Shown: in pieces, positions 56,021-64,000 of the stretch | How the letters are laid out: each line of letters begins with the position of its first letter | Position numbering within the stretch: position 1 is the first letter of the stretch | Assembly: GCA_019217005.1 (NCBI GenBank) | Contig: JAHBNG010000017.1 | Coordinates: forward strand, 1-64,000 | Direction: 5' to 3' | DNA from: Chloroflexi bacterium TSY | GTDB taxonomy: Bacteria; Chloroflexota; Anaerolineae; Caldilineales; Caldilineaceae | DNA: 64,000 nt | Program-made: the position numbers and the translations under genes | The notes under the pieces: model-generated | Seen by the model: the letters and a program-made list of their open reading frames with translations, nothing else | The model's database searches: none | What the model was told of the DNA's origin: nothing

Positions 56021-59000
56021 ATGAAACATCCATCCGATGAGCTGCAACCATCATCGCAGTTACCACGATTTAGCAAAGAGCAGGGCATCGAAATGACTGA
56101 TGGACAGATTCAGTTGTTAAGGGAGGCTTGCCGAGAATATGAAGCAGTTCATGTTGAAAAAGAGTTTGGAATCGGTAAGAGTGGTGCTAAGTCATACTTG
56201 ATCCAATGTGCTGGCCGACCTCATGAAGTCGCCAAGTTCGATCACCCACATTATCTGCGGCCAGAGTTTGAAGCGTATAGAGACTATGTAGAGATGATTC
56301 CACAAATGTATAGGGTGGAATTACGAGGCGGTCTGTATACGAACCCAAATAAAACGCTAGGGTTGATCATCTACAATTACTTGGGCCGTCGTCGCTCAGA
56401 CTCAGATGACAGCGATTTGCTCAAATACTATCAACAAAAAAACGGCGAAAACACAGCAAACACATTAGAAGTGCTATTTAAGAATTATGAAAAGTGGCGA
56501 GAAGCTCCCCAAGCGAAAAGAAGCTTGCTGGCCTATGATCAAGAGTACGATCGACTTCTGCCAGTGCGATTTATATTGAGTCGTGTGTGGGATTCATCAA
56601 ACATTCCCGATAACCCGGTTGTTCTACAGTCGGGCGCCATTCAATGGACAGAGATTGATAAATTGGAGGTTGGCCAGATCGTTGAGTTGCGAGATTTCGA
56701 CGTTACTGACAACCGCGAGGAGGTGCTGCGACTGAGTGGTCTTTCACCAGAAGAAGAGAATTCAACTTATTTACGGATCAAGCTTGACAAGCTGAGCTTG
56801 GATCAATATCCTCCAGGCACAACACTTGAATCTGCCCATGCCAAAATAACGGCAACTCGTAAAGAGTTGCTGAGAAGCCATGCCCTCGAGTCTAATATCC
56901 GATTCACGCACGACAAAGATGAATCAGAATTTATTCTGGATGGCAAACGTCATCCGAATCCATTGCACTATGTAGATCCTGTCTTGAAGGAAAATCGGAA
57001 GGAAGTTCAATACTCGGTCATTCATGGCGACCTCAATCTGCGCAACATCATGGTCGATCCGGAGACAGGGGCGAGTTGGCTCATTGACTTCGCAGACATG
57101 CGCGAAGGACCGACGCTTTTAGATTTTCAGCGATTGGAAGAGCACGTTATTGCGGAAATGCTTGCCCCAGCCATGCAAGAAGCAGGAATGGGTGCGAACT
57201 ATCTTGTCGAGATCTTCAACGTACTCCATACGAACACAGAGAGTCTCCAAACGCGACTTCGTCTTCAATTCGTGAGGCTACGTTACCGAAAAATTTGGGA
57301 ATCATTTATCATACTCAGTAGATCCAAATTTGGCGTTTTTGGCTATTTTCAGTCGAGATTGCAGGGATTTTGGAGTCATTTATTCAGATTTCGGTTACAG
57401 AAAACAACCTATTTCATATCTGAAAATCGCCCAAATCTAACGCAAAAACTAGATATCGACTGGCAAATTTGTATTTATGTCAACTGTTTAGCCAGAATTC
57501 TCTCTCAAAACCTGAAATTTGGATCTACTGATACTGAGAAAAATTCGCGCGTTAGCTAAGAAACACCTCATTCCAGATGACAATTGGACCGAATATTATC
57601 GCGGTCTGTTTTTGGTTTTCATGGGCGCATTGAAGTTCAACAGAAGCCAATATCAACGAGATGTAGCCCTTGTCGGTGCAGCGACGGCTAAGCATTATAT
57701 AGATCCTCCCCATTCCCCGTATGTACCTGAGAAAGCAAAGGAGACTTCGATGCGTGACATATTGATAGGTGTAATAGCAACAATCGTAGTTTTTGGGCTG
57801 GGTGTTGCGACTACATTATATGTGGCTGGACCCACACAAAATCAAGACGGAGAGAATTCGACCGCTTCGCCTACTTTTCAGAGTCCGGATGAGCCCACCA
57901 AATCAGCAGAAACGATGCCAACTGCCAATAACACTGCAACAATAGAAGCCGCCATTACCGCGGATGCAATAATGGCAGCCACTAAGACTGCAGAATCAAA
58001 TTCTGCAGTAGCAGCAGCTGTAAAAGCAGCAATGGCGGATTTGTCCATCGAAACGGCTACCACAGCCCCCACACCAACCAATACAGAAACCGAAGTGGCT
58101 ACCACAGCTCCCACACCAACCAATACAGAAGAAGTGGTTTCTTCATCATCACCCACGGCTACCACAACTCCTAAGCCAACAAACACATTTACACCTGTAC
58201 CTACTCCTACACTCAGCCCTTCACCCACACCGACGTCAGTGATAACTGCAAAAGGGATACCAACACCTCCGCTCGTTGTGGCAGTAAGCAAAGAGGCTTG
58301 GCCATTTAGCTACCAGGAAGGAAGCAACTTTAAGGGATTTGAAGTTGACTTGATTAAGGAAATTGTAAGGGGCTGGTATGGACTTGAAGACGATGCTAAT
58401 CCTGAAGCCAGGGGAGTTCTGAAATTTGTCGATACTACTGTTGCTGAGCGTGAACCGAGAATTCGCTACGATGGAACACCTAGACCTGAACGAGAGGATT
58501 ATATTGAATATGAAGAACCTGTTCACTTTCTGATTGGTTCAGTTGCATATAGAGCTGCACGCTGCGAACCAGCGAATTCTAAAGGGCTAATTTGTACGCG
58601 ATATTCTCATGCAAACAGAGATAGATTTGCATTGCTTGTACAAGCTAACGGTCCATTCGATACATTTTGCGATCTAGATTTCCAAAGCAACATCAAAGCT
58701 CGGATACGTATTATCCAAAACACAACTGGCGAGAGCGTTCTCAGGGACTTTGAACGTATTTGCAAATTTGAAGACATCACAATCGAACTAAATGATCTGG
58801 ACGATTGGAAGGTTCCGTCACGCCCAGCGGCAATTAACGCAGTGAAATCGAGTGATGACGGTCGGGACGTCTATAGAAGTAATTACTACCTTTTAAAGTA
58901 TGGAGCGGATTATAACAATTTCCCTGAAGAGTCGCGTGAAATCTTTCGGGCACCAGAATCATATTTCGATACCTACCATATTTGGTTGCGCGGCGAACAT

Positions 59001-60209
59001 GCAGAATTACGGGATTTATTAGATGAAGCGCTCCTTGCAATGAGAGCAAGTGGCGAATATGACAAGATTTGCGGAGGGGAACCTTACTGTCATGTAGAGA
59101 CTTCTCACATTGGCATTGCAATTGACCTGTCCGGTAGAAATAGTCCGCTGGGAAAAGATCAGCAGAAGGGTGCAGATATAGCCCAAAGTCTCTTCAATAG
59201 ATTGGGTGGTATAAATGGAAGACCGATTGGAACAATCCGTAGGGACAACACAAGTGATCAGTCGGAACAGCAAAATATAACCATTGAAAACTTTAAGGCG
59301 TTGATTGACGAAAACGTTATTGCCATTGTGGGGCCAAGCCTTTCTCAGCAAGCATTTACGGCAAACAAGTATGTTAATGAACAAATTGGATGTATCCCAA
59401 TAATTGGGCCATCCAATACAGCTGAAGGGATCCCTCAACTCGGTGATTGTATTCTGCGAATTTCGGCACCAGTTGCCAGATATGCCCCATATGCTGTCGA
59501 TGTAGCTTTTCGCCGCGGCGTTGAGCGAGTCGCAGTTGCATATGCCACAGATGATGCATTCAGTCGATCAGAAACCGTTACCTTTCAGAAAGCTGTTACT
59601 GACACCTATGGGCTGGAGTTAGTTACTGTAGAAGCATTTGAAACAACAGATAGTGACTTTTCTGTTCAGGTGGAGAATATTCTAGATGAAAAACCAGAGC
59701 TGGTCATTATTTCAGGCCTACAGAGAGATGGCACTACATTCCTCACACAATTGCGAGAGAGCGGTTATGATGGGCTGATTATCGGTGGAAATGGCCTAAA
59801 CACTCCAAGAATTCTCCCACTTTGCAAGCAATATTGTGAGGGTGTTCTCATTGCCCAGGCGTATAGCTACGAGTTAGATACACCAATCAACCAGCAATTT
59901 ATTCAGGAATTTCAAGAACATCAAGATGAGTTTGAATATCCGCCACAGTTTACGGCGCAATTATTCTCGGCTATACAAGTAATTGTTGAAGCATTAACCA
60001 TTGTTGATGCCCAAACGCCTCTCGAAGATATGGATATAACACAGCAACGTGAAGCCCTAACGAAACAACTGCTTTCAGGAATGATGTTTGAAACTCCGTT
60101 AGGAACTATTTCATTTGATTCGGAAGGAGAGGTGCATCAGAACAATTTTTATGTAGCTGAAATTTCCGATAGTCAATTCAAGACGATTGCAACATATGAA
60201 ACAGATTAG
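56021..60209 (+). pseudogene. giant receptor: kinase-like domain, TM, Thr/Pro linker, two periplasmic-binding domains; split by MITE-B
   Basis: Removing the MITE and one ATACT gives an unbroken 1322-residue protein. The cytosolic N-terminal half (to about 440) has an APH/choline-kinase-like region, VIHGDLNLRNIMVD and SWLIDFADMREGPTLLDFQRLE, similar to the TCAD9 domain of conflict-type NTPase systems. A single membrane helix follows (VIATIVVFGLGVATTLYVAG), then a Thr/Pro-rich linker (TAPTPTNTETEVATTAPTPT...). Next is an SBP_bac_3-like domain (PLVVAVSKEAWPFSYQEG, FKGFEVDLIKEIV), and a LivJ-type Peripla_BP_6 domain (IGIAIDLSGRNSPLGKDQQ, IAIVGPSLSQQAF) forms the C-terminus. It probably senses an external ligand and signals to the inside kinase-like part. 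Start: ATG after AAGAAAGGAAAC. Confidence 0.85.
57316..57530. mobile_element. MITE-B copy 3 (215 bp) in the receptor gene
   Basis: Opposite orientation to copies 1 and 2; 5-bp duplication ATACT (57311-57315, 57531-57535). It remains open in the upstream frame, so the kinase-like half would end with about 80 MITE-encoded residues. Confidence 0.94.
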
Positions 60210-60292
60210 TCTATCCATGAGCAAATCCATAGAATTGCAGTAAGGCTTTTCCAACAATTAAAATCCTGAATTTGATCTGGAAATGCTCAATC

Positions 60293-60346
60293 GATTCCAG
60301 AGAAATCGACTTGGCAAATTAGGGATTTATTTCTCTGGAATGGCCA
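60293..60346. repeat. inverted repeat after the receptor gene
   Basis: ATTCCAGAGAAAT and its exact complement ATTTCTCTGGAAT around a ~28-base loop. It could be a mobile-element remnant or an mRNA structure. Confidence 0.55.
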
Positions 60347-60410
60347 AAGTGAGTATCCATCATGCTCCTTTAGTTGCCGATACTCTCATTATTACAATGC
60401 ATCAAGTTTA

Positions 60411-60445
60411 GAAACCCTCGCCGCATCGGCGAGGGTTTCTTGCGT
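60411..60445 (+). terminator. rho-independent terminator of the receptor gene
   Basis: Perfect stem GAAACCCTCGCCG / CGGCGAGGGTTTC around a short CAT loop, followed by TTGCGTTTT. It lies 200 bp after the receptor stop. The A-rich/T-rich shoulders would let it work in both directions. Confidence 0.85.
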
Positions 60446-60584
60446 TTTCAGGTGACGATCTACATCCCGTCACAATCACCACCAAATTGACACAAACTTG
60501 CCCCGAAAATCAATCATTTCCCGCTCTCTGATCCGTCATACTTAAGATCAACTCAATTTTATTCAACCATTCATAACACTAATT

Positions 60585-62031
60585 GCTAACCGACAGAACA
60601 TCGTGGAGGTTTTAACCGACAGCGAAACGTGTAGTAAAAAGCGCAAGAGACCGACAGAACATCGTGGAGGTTTGTGTCGGAAAGACGCGTCATAAAAAGG
60701 ATAGTAAGCATCAGAAATTTGGTAAGGTCGCGTATAGTGTTTTCCTGAAACCGCCAGCAAGCGAAAGGAGAACAAAATGCACGATGAGTTATCGGCAAGA
60801 CAAGCAGCGATCCGATTGCGTCTGGCCGGAGAAAATATTGAAGCGATCTGCCAAACATTAAATCGTTCAGAGAGTTGGTTCCATAAGTGGTGGCGTCGAT
60901 ACATGGATGTAGGACCTGCAGGATTGTACGATTTGACGCGTGCTCCTCGGCAAGTGACGAATCGAACACCGCCCCATATTGAGCGAGCGATAATCAGTAT
61001 TCGGAAACGCTTAACCAAACGAGCGACAGCCGAGACGCGATACGGATTGGTGGGCGCCGAGCAAATCCGAGCAGAACTAGAAAACTTGGGATACACGCCT
61101 CTACCATCAGCACGGACAATTGAGCGGATTGTCAATCAGGCTGGATTATCCTGTCCACCCTTGCAGCTTGCTCCTCGAATTGCACGGACCGAATATCCGG
61201 GACCGCAGGCGCAGGATAGCAATCAGGTGCATCAGGTTGACTTTGTTGGACCTCGCTATCTCAAAGATGATAAGACTCGCTACTACTTTCTGGTCTGTCG
61301 GGACATCTTTGATCAGGCTGTCTATATCGAGTTCGTCACCAACCGTACCTCTGATACGGTTCTTGAATTCTTGGTTCATGCCTGGATGAAGCTCGGCATC
61401 CCAGCCATCGTTCAGTTCGATAATGGCAAAGAATTTACTGGTTGGGGCACCGCTGCCCGCTCACTGAGCCGAGTCATTCGACTGGCTTTGCGATTACAAG
61501 TAGAAGTCTCTTTCCTCCCGGAAGGCAAACCCTGTTACAACGGCTCTGTCGAACAGTTTAACGGCTGGTTTCAGCCTCTTCTACTTGAGCGCACCTATCG
61601 TCGTCCCTTTGATGTACGCCGTCAGGTTTCTCGCCTTATCTTGACCGTCAATGAACAACATGTCCATGCCCACCTTGGTCATCAGACAACCGTTGCTTAT
61701 CGACGTAGCAAACAATTGCGAAAATTACCGGCCGATTGTCGGTTGCATCTGGAGAAGCATCCCATTTCCGTCGGCAAAGTCTCTTTCATCCGTTTGGTTA
61801 AGTCCAACGGCACTGTAAATATCTTGAGCCAGCAATTCAAAGTTGGTCGCCGACTCAAGTTTCAGTATATCAAGGCGTCGCTCTTCACCAAGATGCGTGT
61901 CTTGAAGATTTATCACAAAGGTCGTCTCGTCAAACAATTCAAGTACGAATTGTCGGATAAATAAACGCTAATCTACACGCTTTGCTGGCGGTCTTTTCAA
62001 CAAAAACCTCCACGATGTCCTGTCGGTTAGC
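60585..62031 (+). mobile_element. IS481-like element with duplicated left end
   Basis: Outer ends GCTAACCGACAGAACATCGT / (complement of) GCTAACCGACAGGACATCGT. A second, internal copy of the left end (ACCGACAGAACATCGTGGAG, from 60650) lies 64 bp inside. No clear target duplication. Confidence 0.8.
60777..61964 (+). CDS. IS481-like transposase (rve integrase core), intact
   Basis: A 395-residue transposase preceded by GAAAGGAGAAC. The N-terminal helix-turn-helix reads ARQAAIRLRLAGENIEAICQTLNRS. The integrase core has VHQVDFVGPRYLKDD (first Asp), IVQFDNGKEFTGWG (second Asp) and CYNGSVEQFNGWFQPLLLER (Glu). A C-terminal beta-rich domain (KVSFIRLVKSNGTVNILSQQ) follows. The frame is open throughout, so the element may be active. 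It lies between the receptor and the SpvB-like gene. Confidence 0.9.
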   Translation: MHDELSARQAAIRLRLAGENIEAICQTLNRSESWFHKWWRRYMDVGPAGLYDLTRAPRQVTNRTPPHIERAIISIRKRLTKRATAETRYGLVGAEQIRAELENLGYTPLPSARTIERIVNQAGLSCPPLQLAPRIARTEYPGPQAQDSNQVHQVDFVGPRYLKDDKTRYYFLVCRDIFDQAVYIEFVTNRTSDTVLEFLVHAWMKLGIPAIVQFDNGKEFTGWGTAARSLSRVIRLALRLQVEVSFLPEGKPCYNGSVEQFNGWFQPLLLERTYRRPFDVRRQVSRLILTVNEQHVHAHLGHQTTVAYRRSKQLRKLPADCRLHLEKHPISVGKVSFIRLVKSNGTVNILSQQFKVGRRLKFQYIKASLFTKMRVLKIYHKGRLVKQFKYELSDK

Positions 62032-62074
62032 ACCTAATCAAGAAAACACAATGTGCTAAGGAGGAAGAGGACAA

Positions 62075-63652
62075 ATGCGAACAAAGATATTCCATTTGCT
62101 GGGTCCAATCGTCTGTTGCTCGCTGATTCTCAACTTGATCTCCCCGGTCATGATGATAGGCGCACAAGAAAAAGAGGCCGAACAGTTTCGAGAGACCGAA
62201 CTTCATCGGCAGATCTTCCTGCCCGTGATCCGCAGCGGAGAAGAGCGCTCAAACACCGAGATGAACTCTACTGATAATATCGAACATACTCAACCAGATG
62301 GAACAACTCTTCAAGCAGTTGTGCTAGACTCGCAACTGGTTAACGATTTGCCCGCGACCGAGCTGAAACCACCGAACCGTGCGCTCACAACGCTTTCGGA
62401 TTTGGTCAACAATAGCGTAATCATAAAGGGTCATGCAGGAAGCATTGAAAGTGGTCACCACGTGCGCATCACCAATACACGCACCGAAGAAAATGTCGAT
62501 GCGACGGCCACCTCAGATGGTCAATTTAACGCGACCGTTCCTGCCCAACCAGGTGATGCGCTATCGATTATAGCAGTTCACAATGCGAAGAGAAGCATTC
62601 CGGTGCTTGCTGTCGTGCCCAGGAGCCTAGAGGAAGAAGAACCGCTAGTTGGTTCGGTTCCTGGAGATTTTAGCGTCAATTCATCGGGAGCAGCTCAATA
62701 TAGCATTCCTATCGTTGCCCCGCCGGGAATCGCTGGTATGGAGCCCAAGCTCTCGTTGGACTATAGCAGTCAAAGTGATAACGGGATTATGGGAATCGGC
62801 TGGCGTGTCGGCGGTCTGTCAGTCATTCATTGCTGCCCAGCTACACCGGCACAAGATGGCATTCACGACGCCATTGACTTTGATGACAACGATCGGTTCT
62901 GCTTGGATGGTCAGCGGTTAGTGGTCATCGATGGCAAGCCTTATGGCTCAGACGGGACAGAATACCGCACGGAGATTGAGAGCTTCAGCAGAATCATCTC
63001 GTACGATTTGGATGAAGACCATAGTCCCGATTCCTTTAAGGTTTGGACCAAATCAGGAGAAATTCTGGAATATGGTGTGACTGACGACTCGCGCATTGAA
63101 GCACCAGGCAAAGGAACCCTTATCTTTTGTTGGTTGGTCAATAAGATCTCCGATACAACCCAAAGCAGCAACGATCTCAAGATTCGTTATTACGAAGATA
63201 ACGCAACGGGAGAGAACTATCCGATCCAGATCGATTATGCAAATGGCAATGCATTTGTAAACTTTGAATATGAGTCGCGCCCGGATGTGGAAGTGCACTA
63301 CATCGGTGGTTCTCAGTTTGGAGCAACGATGCGCTTAAGTCGTATCAAAACGTTCGTGGAGAGCGAAGCCGTACGCGAGTATCGATTGTCTTATGAACCT
63401 CCTGGCGGTGCGAACAGACGGTCGAGATTGGCCAGCATTACGGAGTGTAGCGCAAGTGGAAACTGTGTGAAACCGACTATGTTTACATGGAGTACACAAG
63501 AAGATGTTCGGTTTCGGGATGTTTCGTTTGGTAATCGATCTGGCATTATTGATTCCAAATGGGCAGGCTACCGGGTTGCCGGCAACGGTGATTTTAATGG
63601 CGATGGCTTGACCGACCTCTACCTCAAGCACTCTTATGAATCGGGACAGTCT
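62075..63652 (+). pseudogene. SpvB/TcdB-N / Rhs-type secreted protein, cut by MITE-B at the window end
   Basis: The ATG follows AAGGAGGAAGAGG. A signal peptide is visible (FHLLGPIVCCSLILNLISPV, then MMIGAQEK). The SpvB-type domain begins GSVPGDFSVNSSGAAQYSIP and continues GIAGMEPKLSLDYSSQSDNG and IMGIGWRVGGLSVIHCCPAT. An FG-GAP/VCBS-like NGDFNGDGLTDLYLKHS lies at the break point. Such proteins begin large polymorphic-toxin or surface polypeptides with RHS repeats; the C-terminal effector, if any, lies beyond the window. MITE-B copy 4 interrupts the frame after YESGQS, so the protein is truncated at about 527 residues. Confidence 0.88.
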
Positions 63653-64000
63653 CAGTAGATCCAAATTTCAGGTTTTGAGAGAGAATTCTGGCTAAACAGT
63701 TGACATAAATACAAATTTGCCGGTCGATATCTAGTTTTTGCGTTAGATTTGGGCGATTTTCAGATATGAAATAGGTTGTTTTCTGTAACCGAAATCTGAA
63801 TAAATGACTCCAAAATGGGGTGGTTCATTTTAGGCGGACAATTAGGTTTACATTTTTGCAAAGAGAAAAGATGTTTATATTTTCTAATTTGAGCCATGCT
63901 CAGGCAGAAAATGACCTCATATAGATTTTTGTCTATGTATCAAAAGTGTAAACCTAATTCTGAACCACCCCTCCAAAATCCCTGCAATCTCGACTGAAAA
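63653..64000. mobile_element. MITE-B copy 4, interrupted by MITE-C and by the window end
   Basis: Starts CAGTAGATCC after AGTCT (63648-63652, the probable 5-bp duplication). It continues to 63816, is interrupted by MITE-C, resumes at 63972 and runs off the window. Confidence 0.92.
63817..63971. mobile_element. MITE-C copy 2 (155 bp) nested in MITE-B copy 4
   Basis: Ends GGGGTGGTTCA / TGAACCACCCC; 8-bp duplication TCCAAAAT of MITE-B sequence (63809-63816, 63972-63979). Close in sequence to MITE-C copy 1. Confidence 0.95.

Noticed and set aside
57878..58291. Gly/Val-rich minus-strand frame (137 codons)
   Set aside because: Produced by the Thr/Pro-rich linker read on the opposite strand; low complexity and no start context.

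Overview
The window looks like chromosomal DNA of a Chloroflexota-like bacterium, possibly Anaerolineae/Caldilineae (inference). The signs are a RecG with a long N-terminal extension directly behind a DegV gene, an ECF sigma factor fused to a membrane anchor and a DUF5667-like domain, Thr/Pro-rich TPT linkers, a Uma2 gene, and many phytanoyl-CoA-dioxygenase-type genes. No rRNA, tRNA or CRISPR array was seen.

Layout. 188-2154: homocysteine methyltransferase and lipid-kinase genes. 2533-7770 (minus): a compact cassette of three RAMP/CRISPR-type genes, namely a Cas6-like protein, an unrecognised zinc-ribbon protein, and a 1070-residue protein with three RAMP units. It has no Cas10, Cas1/2 or repeat array and is the best candidate for an undescribed system. 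7855-12117: catabolic genes (beta-propeller lyase-like, class II aldolase, two PhyH dioxygenases). 12247-14043: a dead ISAzo13 element and a Phd antitoxin. 14145-23057 (minus): an Opp/Dpp peptide-type ABC operon (A-B-C-[mazEF]-D-F). Its B permease is split by an IS701-type element and a MazEF-type module sits between C and D. 24934-39297: assorted metabolic genes, several broken. 39516-46491: rlmN, degV, recG and a sugar isomerase-like gene. 46623-51459: glycosyltransferase, Uma2 and tRNA methyltransferase. 52010-60209: a STAND-like ATPase/winged-helix regulator and a giant kinase-like/transmembrane/double-periplasmic-binding-protein gene, both interrupted by the same 215-bp MITE, with a tyrosine-recombinase element between them. 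62075-end: an SpvB/Rhs-type protein, also cut by that MITE.

The dominant theme is mobile-element burden. There are five copies of one ~1.5-kb IS (called IS-A here; one intact, one cut by the window edge), plus IS701-, IS5-, IS630-, ISAzo13- and IS481-type elements. Two MITE families have readable target duplications (5 bp and 8 bp), with nested insertions. A third set of double-hairpin elements includes one copy with TA on both sides. There are also dispersed small hairpins. At least six host genes are broken: oppB, an MFS exporter, a PhyH gene, the ATPase regulator, the kinase/PBP receptor and the SpvB-like gene. Removing each insert plus one target duplication restores the frame for oppB, MFS, the regulator and the receptor, so these insertions are probably recent.
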